This document shows, in pieces, positions 9,126 through 17,390 of a stretch of DNA of 64,000 nt. Numbering within the stretch: the stretch's first letter is position 1; each line of letters begins with the position of its first letter. The notes beneath the pieces are model-generated. The model was not told the DNA's origin and ran no database searches. It was given only the letters and a program-made list of their open reading frames with translations. The translations under genes were made by a program, and so were the position numbers. The stretch comes from Mucilaginibacter flavidus (GTDB taxonomy: Bacteria > Bacteroidota > Bacteroidia > Sphingobacteriales > Sphingobacteriaceae), in assembly GCF_024055575.1 (NCBI RefSeq), contig NZ_JAMXOE010000011.1, positions 62,001 to 126,000 on the forward strand. The letters run 5' to 3'.

Positions 9126-9552
9126 TTAATTTAGATCAGAAACAGCAACAAAATGATATTTATCGCGCCCTTTATGTCCGTTCATTAAGCTTTTAAATCT
9201 TAGAACCAAATCATATTGATTTTTGATTTTCCCGTTGTAAATTACCGATCCTCCATGTCTATTCACAGTTGAAAAAATAAATTTTTTTGGCGGTAACTTT
9301 GTAGCTACCCGATGGAATATCATCCTTACTTAAATTGAACCATGTTTTTAAATCATCCGGGGTTCCGTCTGATGTTACACTGATAACTCTGCCGCTGGCA
9401 TAAAATCTAAGGTAATGATGGTCTGAATCATTTTCGTGTTTGTCGGCTTTAGCTTGATAAAACCCATCAAAGCGGATTTTTGGATCACGGGGTGTGTGCC
9501 CTTTAACTAAAGAAGTTACCGTCAGCAATAAAAAGATTAGTGCACATCTCAT
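9126..9552 (-). pseudogene. small secreted protein gene interrupted by a frameshift
   Basis: Two overlapping minus-strand frames make one protein when joined. The first (9552 down to a stop at 9259) gives a signal peptide and a beta-rich start (RFDGFYQAKADK, YLRFYASGRVISVTSDGTPD). The second (to 9126) continues naturally with FSTVNRHGGSVIYNGKI and ends KYHFVAVSDLN. The change of frame falls at a homopolymer of seven A (minus strand; T7 at 9282-9288). Removing one A gives an uninterrupted 141-residue reading frame. It could be a real pseudogene, slippage-based switching, or a sequencing error. It lies 26 bp after the VOC gene and may be co-transcribed with it. The family looks like small secreted Bacteroidota proteins of unknown function. 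Confidence 0.65.
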
Positions 9553-9578
9553 TTCAGGCTTTAAAGTCTTAGTTGGTT

Positions 9579-10079
9579 TTATTTCGTCGTTATAGTTCCC
9601 ATTTTCGCATATTCTACATCATTTGCTTCCCACAATTCTATCTTGTTGCCTTCCGGATCCATCAGGTGCACAAAACTGCCGTAACTGGCTTTTTCTACCG
9701 AGTCCGTGGTCATTATACCTGCGGCTTTCAGCTTCACCAAAAGTTGAGCCAGCCCCTCCACCCGGTAATTAATCATGAATTGCTTTTCTGAGGGCTGGAA
9801 GTATTTGGTGGTTTCCTTAAACGGCGCCCATAATGTGAACCCTTTTTTTGTGCTGTCGGTACCCTGGTGCCATTCAAAGTTGGTGCCGCTTTGCACCATG
9901 CGCATGCCCAGGTTTTTCTCATACCATGTTTTTAACGCAGCCGGATCTTTAGCTTTAAAAAAGATGCCTCCGATGCCGGTTACCCGCGGGCCGGTGTTTG
10001 GCGGAGATGTTATGCTCCTGAAACCATAACCCAGCAGAAATGCAACCAGCAAAAATAACGCGAGGATTAACTTTTTCAT
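9579..10079 (-). CDS. exported VOC (glyoxalase/bleomycin-resistance) family protein
   Basis: This 166-residue protein starts with a signal peptide or N-terminal anchor (MKKLILALFLLVAFLLGYGF). One VOC unit follows: GIGGIFFKAKDPAALKTWYE, then TLWAPFKETTKYF, and the closing metal-site strand VHLMDPEGNKIELWEAND, whose Glu is a usual metal ligand. VOC proteins are metal-dependent lyases, dioxygenases or binding proteins, and the fold alone does not give the reaction. The leader places it outside the cytoplasm, which is less common for the family. The frameshifted small gene follows on the same strand. Confidence 0.8.
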   Translation of the reverse strand: MKKLILALFLLVAFLLGYGFRSITSPPNTGPRVTGIGGIFFKAKDPAALKTWYEKNLGMRMVQSGTNFEWHQGTDSTKKGFTLWAPFKETTKYFQPSEKQFMINYRVEGLAQLLVKLKAAGIMTTDSVEKASYGSFVHLMDPEGNKIELWEANDVEYAKMGTITTK

Positions 10080-10277
10080 GATATATTGATTTAAGGCTTA
10101 AATATAATCATTTCATTTTTTATGAATTTAGCTTATGCAAACCATTTTCGTATTCAAAGGCGGGAACGGAATAGCATGCTAACTCTCCCAATTTGCAGGA
10201 TATCAATACATTAATTCTTACTGATTCGTACCCAACGCAAAAAAATCTTAAATTTAGCCCTGTTTTAATGCATTGCT

Positions 10278-11375
10278 ATGCCGATATTCATGGATGTTCA
10301 TATTGTTCCGGGCGTAAAAGCAAAAGACGTTGCTGAAGCGCACCGTTTGGACTTGTTTCACCAGCACGAACATGGCTGCAACTGCATGACCTATTGGATT
10401 GACGAGGCCCGCGAAAGTATTTTCTGTCTTATTGAGGCGCCGGATAAAGATGCAGTGGTCGAAATGCATAGCAAAGCACATGGCCTTACCCCCAATAAAA
10501 TTATTGAAGTGGATAGCAGCCTGGTTGAAGCTTTCCTGGGGCGTATCTACGACCCTTCCGATGCAGCGGTCACAAATGAAGGTTTAAAAGTTTTTGCCGA
10601 CCCTTCTTTCAGGATATTATTGGTTACAAAAATGATTGATCCTGTTTTGCTGAAACATCAATTTGGAGATGAGAAAGCAGGCGAATTGTTGAGCGCGCAT
10701 TCCACCATTATCCGGAAAAATATTTCGCAATACGGTGGACGTGAAGTTGAACATGAAGGAAGCGGTTTTGTTGTGTCATTTTCTTCAGCTTCCAAAGCGG
10801 TGGCGTGTGCGTTGTCGATCCGCAAGGAAATGCCGGATTCCATTTCAAAACCAATTGATTTGAGGTTAGCGGTAAACGCCGGCGAGCCGGTTGAGCACAG
10901 CGACCACCTGTTTGGAGAAACCATCCAATTCGCCTCAAACATGTGCCGTATTGCAAAAGACGGAAAGATCGCCCTTGCATCAGCCGTAAAAGAATTGATT
11001 GCGGATGACCTTTTCCAGGCGGATCGAAAGTATTTCCTGAACCTTTTGCCGCAGGATGAGCATTTATTGAAATTATTGTTCAGCAAGCTGGAAGAGAACT
11101 GGCAGGACGCGGATTTTAATATTTCGGACTACTGCACGGCAACTGCCATGAGCGCTTCACAATTGTATCGGAAAACCGTAGCCCTTACAAGCTTGCCGCC
11201 CAATTCGCTTGTACAGGATTTCAGGCTGCATAAAGCAAAAGAACTGATGCGGAAACGGAATTACAATATTGCGCAGGTAACTTTCGATTCAGGCTTTACC
11301 AGCGCTTCTTATTTCACCAAGTGTTTTAAAAAGAAATACGGGCTCCTGCCCAACACTTACCTCGAGCTACTTTAA
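10278..11375 (+). CDS. three-domain regulator: DUF4242, nucleotidyl-cyclase-like domain, AraC-type HTH
   Basis: The 365-residue protein joins three parts. Residues 1-90 match DUF4242, the small nickel-binding SCO4226-like fold (MPIFMDVHIVPGVKAKDVAE, His/Cys-rich HQHEHGCNCMTYW). Residues about 105-260 resemble a class III adenylate/guanylate cyclase core (YGGREVEHEGSGFVVSFSSA, LRLAVNAGEPVEHSDHLFGE, ASNMCRIA) but without an obvious set of catalytic Asp residues, so it is probably a sensor. Residues about 275-365 are an AraC-type DNA-binding domain (FDSGFTSASYFTKCFKKKYG). A secreted DUF4242 protein is encoded 145 bp downstream on the same strand, a likely target. Sensing of a metal or small molecule by the first domain is inference. 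Confidence 0.8.
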   Translation: MPIFMDVHIVPGVKAKDVAEAHRLDLFHQHEHGCNCMTYWIDEARESIFCLIEAPDKDAVVEMHSKAHGLTPNKIIEVDSSLVEAFLGRIYDPSDAAVTNEGLKVFADPSFRILLVTKMIDPVLLKHQFGDEKAGELLSAHSTIIRKNISQYGGREVEHEGSGFVVSFSSASKAVACALSIRKEMPDSISKPIDLRLAVNAGEPVEHSDHLFGETIQFASNMCRIAKDGKIALASAVKELIADDLFQADRKYFLNLLPQDEHLLKLLFSKLEENWQDADFNISDYCTATAMSASQLYRKTVALTSLPPNSLVQDFRLHKAKELMRKRNYNIAQVTFDSGFTSASYFTKCFKKKYGLLPNTYLELL

Positions 11376-11520
11376 TTGAGCAACCCCCTCTGCTTAAATT
11401 TTACCACTTATTGACGGATTTGTTTCATACAGATTGCCATTTATTGAATGATTTGTTATAGCCCCCGCTTTTTGCCGGCAATATCTTTGATTATTCATTA
11501 ATACTTAAATCATTCATGTT

Positions 11521-11910
11521 ATGAAACACATCAAAAACAACATCCTCGTTCTTGCCATCGTCCTGTTCAGCAGCATCACCGCCATGGCACAAACAACCAA
11601 AACAGACACTTTATCAAAACCAAATTCAGCAAAAATGAAAACTTATTTGATCGAACGCGACATCCCTAACGCAGGGAAATTAACCCCAGAACAGTTAAAG
11701 GCTATTTCACAAAAATCATGCAGTGTGCTGCAAAACATGGGCCCCAAAATTCAATGGTTACAGAGCTATGTAACCGGCGACAAAATTTTCTGTGTTTACA
11801 AAGCAGAGAACGAGGACCTCATTCGCGAACATGCTAAAGAGGGAGGCTTTCCTGCCAATGTGATTACTGAAATTAACACAACCATAAGCCCTGCAACAGC
11901 TAAAGAGTAA
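11521..11910 (+). CDS. secreted DUF4242 (SCO4226-like) protein
   Basis: This 129-residue protein has a clear signal peptide ending ITAMAQ near residue 24. A DUF4242 unit follows (MKTYLIERDIPNAGKLTPEQ, SYVTGDKIFCVYKAENED, IREHAKEGGFPANVI). The family includes SCO4226 of Streptomyces, a nickel-binding protein; other members are uncharacterised. It shares its domain with the N-terminus of the upstream regulator at 10278, so the two may form a sensor/effector pair. Its site is probably the periplasm. Confidence 0.82.
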   Translation: MKHIKNNILVLAIVLFSSITAMAQTTKTDTLSKPNSAKMKTYLIERDIPNAGKLTPEQLKAISQKSCSVLQNMGPKIQWLQSYVTGDKIFCVYKAENEDLIREHAKEGGFPANVITEINTTISPATAKE

Positions 11911-11939
11911 AGTTTGTTGCTTGCATTTCGCTCGCTTTA

Positions 11940-11978
11940 GCCCCTCTCCTTTGGAGAGGGGTTTGGGGTGAGGCTACC
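11940..11978. repeat. CTCTCC/GGAGAG palindromic intergenic repeat
   Basis: CCCCTCTCC-TTT-GGAGAGGGG is a perfect 9-bp stem between two convergent genes, followed by TTGGGGTGAGGC. A related, larger element is found at 25466-25585. Such units are dispersed intergenic palindromes and could also act as a transcription end here. Confidence 0.6.
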
Positions 11979-11997
11979 GCTAGCCCTGCACTGGTTT

Positions 11998-12504
11998 TTA
12001 TTTTATATGATATTCGGTATTAACTTCCACCCCTTTGGCAAGGGTTTGATATACCACGCAATACCTTTCGGTTAGTTTTTTGAGGGCTGTTATTTGCTCT
12101 TCGCCGGCATCGGTATCCAGGTCAAATTCCATGCGGATGGTTTTAAAGCCGATAGGGGCCTCTTTACTCACGCCTAACGTGCCCCTGAAATCCAGGTCGC
12201 CTTCTGCCCGCACGGTCCCGCTTTTTATGTTCACTTCAATGGCTGTTGCCACTGCCTGCAGGGTGACGCCCGCGCAGGCGACCAGTGCTTCCAATAGCAT
12301 GTCGCCCGAGCATGCAAGCATACCTGTGCCGCCCGTGGCGGGATGCAGCCCTGCTTCCACAATAGCTTTGCCGGTTTCCACTTTACACGAAATACCTTCG
12401 CCGATCTTTCCCTCTGCTTTTAAGGTGATGATTGCCGACTCCGGCTGCTCACGATATTTATCCTTGAGCGGAGCCTGCAGGTTTTTGAGTTCTGTTACAT
12501 TCAT
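11998..12504 (-). CDS. OsmC/Ohr family protein
   Basis: This 168-residue protein has the two conserved cysteines of the OsmC family: one in LLEALVACAGVTLQAVA near residue 90 and one in LTERYCVVYQTLAKGV near 150. Family members reduce organic hydroperoxides through this Cys pair. Many OsmC-like branches have no tested substrate, so peroxide reduction is the likely but not proven role. It is cytoplasmic (no leader). It faces the DUF4242 gene, with a palindromic repeat between. Confidence 0.87.
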   Translation of the reverse strand: MNVTELKNLQAPLKDKYREQPESAIITLKAEGKIGEGISCKVETGKAIVEAGLHPATGGTGMLACSGDMLLEALVACAGVTLQAVATAIEVNIKSGTVRAEGDLDFRGTLGVSKEAPIGFKTIRMEFDLDTDAGEEQITALKKLTERYCVVYQTLAKGVEVNTEYHIK

Positions 12505-12581
12505 AATTACAAGTTTAATAAAAAACCAGTAAGCTGCATTGTAAAATATGCCAGGCTACGCCAGCGTCAATTTTTGTCAAC

Positions 12582-13088
12582 CTATTTTTCATAAGGAAAC
12601 TCCCCGATATAGTTACCCGCAGGGGCATAGTTGGCCACCACGTAGATGTCGCCATTTGAGGCAATTGCCACGCCCAGGCCAACCTGGGTTGTGTTTTTCC
12701 AGATCATTTGGGTATAGTGGCCCACCCCGCCGCTGCCGGTGAACTTACCATATTTATAATCTTTTATTTCGCTGTACCAGCTCAAAGAGGCATCCATAGG
12801 GGTGTAGCTGCCGGAGCCCATAAAAATATTCTCGCCGTTTTGGTTATTTGGCCGGTGCGAAAAGGTATTAGTGCTGGCCAGGTGATCGGCCCATTGCTGG
12901 GCGTAGGCTGAAAGTTCTTTACTCCAGGTAAGGGCAGGTACGCCAACTTCTTTTCGTACCAGGTTATGGTGGTCCAATACCTTTTGGGCATCGGCGGAAG
13001 ATATTTTGGAGCCGGTGGTGTCTATTTTGCTTTGGGAGTAGGACAGGGTTGAGATCAAGAGGAAAGCTATGACGATGAGTTTGTTCAT
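12582..13088 (-). CDS. secreted CAP-domain (SCP/PR-1-like) protein
   Basis: The reading frame extends upstream to 13250, but the signal peptide begins at the ATG at 13088 (MNKLIVIAFLLISTLSYSQ). The upstream part runs into a dispersed repeat, so I start here, giving 168 residues. The CAP signatures are present: HNLVRKEVGVPALTWSKEL, a His in TFSHRPNNQNGENIF, and GHYTQMIWKNTTQVG, ending in YVVANYAPAGNYIGEFPY. Bacterial CAP proteins are extracytoplasmic; proposed roles include binding or hydrolysis at the cell surface, and none is settled. Length is normal for a single domain. Confidence 0.87.
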   Translation of the reverse strand: MNKLIVIAFLLISTLSYSQSKIDTTGSKISSADAQKVLDHHNLVRKEVGVPALTWSKELSAYAQQWADHLASTNTFSHRPNNQNGENIFMGSGSYTPMDASLSWYSEIKDYKYGKFTGSGGVGHYTQMIWKNTTQVGLGVAIASNGDIYVVANYAPAGNYIGEFPYEK

Positions 13089-13179
13089 GGGGAATGTTTT
13101 TTTGAAGTTTTGTAATAAAGATAGTGATTTTGGGGCTGATGGCAACGTGAGAAATTTTAAGTGGCAATTAGTTTTTTTC

Positions 13180-13286
13180 GCAAAGCGTTCCATTTTTACA
13201 CGCGGAACACCCCGAACGCTGTGAAACATGCTGATTATCAGTGTATTCAATTTTGGTCGGATATAAATAGTTGATAATCAAGCGTT
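13180..13286 (+). repeat. dispersed repeat, short copy 1
   Basis: This stretch shares GCAAAGCGTTCCATTTTT, CGGAACACCC and GTGAAACATGCTGATTATCA with copies at 13340, 15392 and 16910, all in the same orientation. The long minus-strand frame over the CAP gene's 5' side is an accident of this repeat. The rest of the 13089-13556 gap holds only this and the next copy. Confidence 0.7.
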
Positions 13287-13339
13287 ACAATTTCTGTTTT
13301 CGCCCGTTCGGGTATCGATGCTTCGACGCAGCCAAGTGT

Positions 13340-13403
13340 GAGAGTTCCATTTTTGCACGCGGAACACCCCGAACGTTTGTGAAACATACTGATTATCAAT
13401 GAC
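13340..13403 (+). repeat. dispersed repeat, short copy 2
   Basis: This is a second, shorter copy (GAGAGTTCCATTTTTGCACG, CGGAACACCCCGAACG, GTGAAACATACTGATTATCA) 160 bp after the first and in the same orientation. The frame downstream of the shared part differs from the other copies. Confidence 0.65.
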
Positions 13404-13556
13404 TTTATTTTATGGCAATCACGATGAATACTGTGGCTTGCAAAAAAGGGTGTCATGCTGAGGTTCTCGAAGCATGAGCGCAGTGGCCTATACAACATGC
13501 TTAGCACGCGGACTGACATGCCAGGCTGAATATTGTGGCCCATATCCACAAGCGGG

Positions 13557-14552
13557 TCATGGTTTTTTACTCAATACCAACTGCGGCATAAACCTTTGAC
13601 CAATTTGATAGGAAAATTTGCCAAAATCAAATACAAGCGTATTGTCTTCTCCCGGTACCCCTTTTTGCGCCCCCGATGCTATCTGGTTGAAAACCGCTGC
13701 CGCTTTAATTACCAGGGCCGGATCTGCGATTGGCAGATTATGTGCAGGTAATACACGTTTTGCCATAGCGGCAAAGTGCGACATAATGTTTATGCTTTTT
13801 TTATAGGCTTTCAAATCTGTGCTATCGCCCGACAGTAAAATAGGGCCCTCATAAAAGCTGTCGCCGCACCAAAAATAGCCGGCTTGTTTATCATAAAGGC
13901 AAATCGCGTCGGGCGTATGCCCGGGTGTGGCTATCACCTGTAATTTTCGTGAACCAAGGTCTATCATATAGCCGTCACTAATAAACCTGGAAACTTTAAA
14001 GGGCTTGATATAATAATGAGCGGTATCTGCACGGGGCAGCCGGGACAAGCAAAATGAAGCCGGGCGTACTTCCCATTTTACGTCCTGGTGCTGGTATCCC
14101 CTGGCCGAGTTGATGCGCGTGTAGTTGGCATTCATAGCCAAAACATGGCCGAACTCGCTGTTGCCGCCGATATGGTCAGGGTGGGTATGCGAATTAAGCA
14201 CCGTTACGGGTAGTTTGGTCAGTTCCTTTACCACAAGCGATATCGAGTCGAGCCCCATGCCGGTATCGAACAGCAAGGCTTTATCTTTACCTAAAATCAG
14301 GTAGCCAATGGTTTCCTCCCAATTATAGGGTTCGTCAATGGCGTAGGTGTTGTGCCCAACGTTGTAAACCTTAAACCAGGGCCTCGATGTTTTGATCTCG
14401 GCTAATTTTTCAAGTCCGCGCCGCAGGGGGCGGTCGCACCAGCTTTCGGCAGGCGGTGCTTTGTGGCTAAATATATTAAAGCTGAACGCCGGAAGAATGA
14501 AAATCAAAAGCGTGATTATGACCAGGGGATGGTAAGTGTTTTTAGTCGTCAT
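13557..14552 (-). CDS. exported metallo-beta-lactamase-fold hydrolase
   Basis: I start at the ATG at 14552 (331 residues) because the frame's earlier TTG (14561) overlaps a -7 promoter box. A hydrophobic leader follows (LVIITLLIFILPAFSF). The MBL zinc motif SHTHPDHIGG is clear, with a further His in IATPGHTPDAICL and an Asp in YFWCGDSFYEGP. These make up a di-zinc site. The fold covers beta-lactamases, lactonases, glyoxalase II and others. The conserved arrangement does not settle the substrate, and I see no reason to call a true beta-lactamase. The export signal suggests periplasmic action. Confidence 0.83.
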   Translation of the reverse strand: MTTKNTYHPLVIITLLIFILPAFSFNIFSHKAPPAESWCDRPLRRGLEKLAEIKTSRPWFKVYNVGHNTYAIDEPYNWEETIGYLILGKDKALLFDTGMGLDSISLVVKELTKLPVTVLNSHTHPDHIGGNSEFGHVLAMNANYTRINSARGYQHQDVKWEVRPASFCLSRLPRADTAHYYIKPFKVSRFISDGYMIDLGSRKLQVIATPGHTPDAICLYDKQAGYFWCGDSFYEGPILLSGDSTDLKAYKKSINIMSHFAAMAKRVLPAHNLPIADPALVIKAAAVFNQIASGAQKGVPGEDNTLVFDFGKFSYQIGQRFMPQLVLSKKP

Positions 14553-14558
14553 AGCTAC

Positions 14559-14566
14559 CAAATATA
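14559..14566 (-). promoter_or_regulatory. -7 promoter box TATATTTG of the MBL-fold gene
   Basis: On the minus strand TATATTTG fits TAnnTTTG and is followed after 6 nt by the ATG at 14552. A start of transcription about 6 nt after the box would make the mRNA almost or fully leaderless. No clear -33 box is seen. Confidence 0.55.
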
Positions 14567-14700
14567 ATATTTTATACGGCTGTTTAATTATTTCAATGCC
14601 TTAACTTTCTCATTTTGAACTTTCTTTTGGCCTGCCCGAGCCAGGGGGGTACCACAGTAAAATTTTGATGACATATGAGTTAATTCTCTGCAAACTATTG

Positions 14701-14708
14701 TAGATTTG
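14701..14708 (+). promoter_or_regulatory. -7 promoter box TAGATTTG of the peroxiredoxin gene
   Basis: TAGATTTG fits the Bacteroidota -7 consensus and lies 35 bp before the peroxiredoxin ATG. The -33 element is not obvious. Confidence 0.5.
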
Positions 14709-14743
14709 ATAACAACACCATCATTCTGTCAAAACCATCCGCC

Positions 14744-15346
14744 ATGTTCAAGAAATATTATTGCTTATCTTTTTTAGTTTTCAGCTTTTCACTCCTGGTA
14801 GCCCGGTCTGGTTTTGCCCAATCGGCAATGTTGTCAAAAGGAGATGCAGCGCCCGTATTTACCGCCCAGGCCAGCCTGGCCGGTAGTGCCTTTGATTTTA
14901 AATTAAAAACAGCCCTTGCTAAAGGGCCCGTGGTGATTTATTTCTATCCTTCTGCCTATACCGGCGGGTGTGATGCGGAAGCACATGCCTTCGCCGAACT
15001 CAGTGATAAATTTACCGCGGCCGGAGCTACCATTATCGGTGTATCCGCAGACGATATCCAGCGGCTGAATTCATTTTCTTCCGATCCGAATTACTGTGCA
15101 GGCAAGTTCGCCGTCGCTTCAGACGCCGACGGCAAAATTGCAGCATCATACGGCCTGACAATGGGAGCGGCAAAGGTCGGAATCAAAGACGTGCGCGGTA
15201 TGGATCTTACACACGGTTTTATCCCGCGGACCACTTTTGTCATTGATAAAAGTGGTAAAGTTGTAGCTGTCTTTTCCTCACAAACCGATCACATTTCAGC
15301 TACCGACCATGTTGAAAAGTCGCTGGCAATTGTAAAAGGGCTATAA
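14744..15346 (+). CDS. exported peroxiredoxin (AhpC/TSA, BCP-like)
   Basis: This 200-residue protein begins with a signal peptide (LSFLVFSFSLLVARSGFAQ). It has the thioredoxin-like peroxiredoxin fold: KGDAAPVFTAQ, VVIYFYPSAYTGGCDAEAH with the peroxidatic Cys76, then IIGVSADD and PRTTFVIDKSGKVVAVFSSQ. A second Cys in DPNYCAGKF (about residue 118) could resolve the disulfide. Peroxiredoxins reduce H2O2 and alkyl peroxides using thioredoxin-like donors. The leader puts it in the periplasm, unlike the usual cytoplasmic BCP. It stands alone with its own promoter box. Confidence 0.88.
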   Translation: MFKKYYCLSFLVFSFSLLVARSGFAQSAMLSKGDAAPVFTAQASLAGSAFDFKLKTALAKGPVVIYFYPSAYTGGCDAEAHAFAELSDKFTAAGATIIGVSADDIQRLNSFSSDPNYCAGKFAVASDADGKIAASYGLTMGAAKVGIKDVRGMDLTHGFIPRTTFVIDKSGKVVAVFSSQTDHISATDHVEKSLAIVKGL

Positions 15347-15391
15347 TCAATTCATTAAGTTAAGTTTTTTAGCCCGCTTTGGGGTTAAGAC

Positions 15392-15620
15392 GCATTGCTT
15401 TCCGGCAAAGCGTTCCATTTTTCTGCCCGGAACACCCGGGAATACTGTGGAACATCCTGATTATCAGCGGTATTTAGTTTTAGCTGTTTATAATATATTG
15501 ATAGTCAGCGTATTAATTGGGGGTTTACAGGCAGGGTTAACAGTATACCCGGCACAATGGTAATTTGCTGATATCCAAAACATTATGAAAATACAAGGCT
15601 TTACACCTGTAAACCCGCCG
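15392..15620 (+). repeat. dispersed repeat, long copy A
   Basis: This 229-bp unit is nearly identical to 16910-17139 (long copy B). Both run from GCATTGCT through GGAACACCCGGGAATACTGT and end in GTAAACCCGCCG. The first 70 bp also match the short copies at 13180 and 13340. Copies A and B flank the lipoprotein gene at 15862-16683 in direct orientation. The unit has no reading frame shared between copies. Confidence 0.8.
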
Positions 15621-15747
15621 CTCCCGCAGGCGTTTCCTTTTTGCGCTGCCACCCCGATCTATCGGGGTAGCCCGCCGACAGGTTACAAAGCGAACGGTTG
15701 TCAACATGCTAATCAGCAATACTTGAAAATTACAAATTCAACATCAT

Positions 15748-15784
15748 AAAAGTAGCCCGCCTTTTAACAAAGCGGGCTACTTTT
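15748..15784 (-). terminator. terminator of the lipoprotein gene
   Basis: AAAAGTAGCCCGC (15748-15760) pairs with GCGGGCTACTTTT (15772-15784): a 13-bp stem whose T-run on the minus strand follows the lipoprotein stop at 15862. A/T tracts on both sides may let it work both ways. Confidence 0.8.
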
Positions 15785-15861
15785 ATATTGCACCAGGGAG
15801 AGGAACCGAAAGTGACCCCAATATCTTGTTCGGCCGGTTCGCCTGTTATACTTTTTACCGG

Positions 15862-16683
15862 TTAAGCAGGTGTAACAACACCGGTAATCAAGTCGACTAT
15901 GTAAGACGCTCCCGGTGTAAAGGTAACCTTAGCCTTATGTTTGCCTAAGTACACAATGGTGCCGTAATAGGTTGCAACCTGTTCTTGATAGTTTGTCTGC
16001 GGGCCATACAACTTAGTGGTTGTTTTGAAACTCGTGGTTCCGGTGGTAATGTCGGCCGCGCCTGAAGCAAAGTTTACTTTAAGGCCTACCAAATAATAAA
16101 CCGAAGCTGTGGACATTGTTGAGGGCGCTTCAATATTCTTTGTTTCAACAAAAGCGCTTAGCGAACCATCCATAGAAACAAACTTATAGGTTTGGTCAAG
16201 CGCTTTCACCGCATAGTATTGCGTGATGGCGTAAGTATCAAAAACGAAAAAACTATGGTTTGCCACATTTACCAGGCTGTCGCGAACCTGGTACCCGTTA
16301 ACCTGTCCTGCATCGCAGGTGAAAGTAAAATGAAGATTTTCGAAATGTGTTTTAATAGTATCCGTGATGGGGTTTGTACCGGTTTTTGTATTGTAGGTGG
16401 TATCGATAACGGTACCACATAAAGCAGGTATGCTGTTGAGCACCCTGTTGTTTCCGCCGGCATGGGTGATATAAGGTGAAGTTATACCTTTGTTTACATC
16501 GGCCCCGCCGTATTGCCCGGTAATCGACTTATAAAATTGCGTGCCTATAGTGCTGCTCAGCGTTTTGTAATCGATAGCATCTTTCGTGGTGTTGCCCGAA
16601 GGAACACCCTGCTTTTTACACGATGCGTAGAAAAACACGACAGCCGACAATACAAATAATGTGCGTAGAGATTTTAGTTTCAT
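15862..16683 (-). CDS. lipoprotein of unknown function (paralogue of the one at 54259)
   Basis: This 273-residue protein has a lipobox (VVFFYASC, Cys22, followed by KKQG), so it is a lipid-anchored protein. It shares its plan with the protein at 54259-55146: QFYKSITGQYGGADVNKGI against SFYNSVTGAYGGAELKNGI, a shared ALCG/PLCG followed by a beta-rich domain, YYAVKALDQTYKF against YTVKALNKTYKL, and ends in TIVYLGKHKAKV against TITFLGKHLARV. No known domain is recognised and no function can be given. Direct repeats lie on both sides, and a terminator follows. Confidence 0.75.
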   Translation of the reverse strand: MKLKSLRTLFVLSAVVFFYASCKKQGVPSGNTTKDAIDYKTLSSTIGTQFYKSITGQYGGADVNKGITSPYITHAGGNNRVLNSIPALCGTVIDTTYNTKTGTNPITDTIKTHFENLHFTFTCDAGQVNGYQVRDSLVNVANHSFFVFDTYAITQYYAVKALDQTYKFVSMDGSLSAFVETKNIEAPSTMSTASVYYLVGLKVNFASGAADITTGTTSFKTTTKLYGPQTNYQEQVATYYGTIVYLGKHKAKVTFTPGASYIVDLITGVVTPA

Positions 16684-16909
16684 ATCCAGGGTATTAAGGG
16701 GCTAATTTCCCCGTGCAATGGTAGTCAATTTAAAGCGCATTATTTAAAAAAAACGCTTTTCAGGGCTGTTAGCACAATATTCCACTAAAAAGTGCATTTA
16801 TTTTTTAGCCAAGGCAATTACAAGTCATCTATGATGTTATGCGTTGCCACATTCCCGGCCGCATTCAAAAAAATGTGAGGATTATATGCCACTTCCAGCG
16901 GGTTGAAGA

Positions 16910-17139
16910 GCATTGCTCGCCGGCAAAGCGTTCCATTTTTCTGCACGGAACACCCGGGAATACTGTGGAACATGCTGATTATCAGCTGTATTTAGTTTTA
17001 GCTGTTTATAATATATTGATAGTCAGTGTATTAATTTAGGGTTTACAGGCAGGGTTAACAGTATACCCCGGTATAATGGTAATTTGCTGATATTCAAAAT
17101 ATTATAAAAATAATGGGGTTTACATCTGTAAACCCGCCG
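16910..17139 (+). repeat. dispersed repeat, long copy B
   Basis: This is the partner of the unit at 15392-15620, in the same orientation. The differences are scattered substitutions (for example CTGCACGG against CTGCCCGG). A 66-residue frame across it (16839-17039) is not shared with copy A and is rejected as a gene. Confidence 0.8.
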
Positions 17140-17180
17140 GGGGATTTGAGGCAACATCAATAAACACGTAAATTATTGCG

Positions 17181-17277
17181 TAAATTTGTTTTAAGTAGTT
17201 ATTAAACTATGCCCGAAGTAACACGAAATATCGATCTCAAGACTTGTTTTCTAAGGCACAAAAAAATCAGGTTTTGA
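17181..17277 (+). other. promoter box and 22-codon open frame of unknown meaning
   Basis: TAAATTTG (17181-17188) fits the -7 consensus. Twenty nucleotides later an ATG (17209) opens a 22-codon frame (MPEVTRNIDLKTCFLRHKKI plus two residues). It may be a leader peptide or the stub of a lost gene; there is little to support either. Confidence 0.25.
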
Positions 17278-17390
17278 ATACTTTGATTGCATAGCGTTTA
17301 GACATTTCAATGCGTCAGTGAAAAAGCTCGGATAAAGGTAGAAGTATAAAAGCTAGGGAATTGTTTATAAAAAATTTAATATCAAATAAC

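Noticed and set aside
13089..13250. N-terminal extension of the CAP-domain frame
   Set aside because: It is read from the dispersed repeat. The signal peptide begins at 13088.
13557..14552. Considered as a class B beta-lactamase resistance gene
   Set aside because: Only the general MBL fold motifs are seen; nothing points specifically to beta-lactam hydrolysis.
16839..17039. 66-residue plus-strand frame
   Set aside because: It is made of dispersed-repeat sequence and is not kept open in the other long copy.
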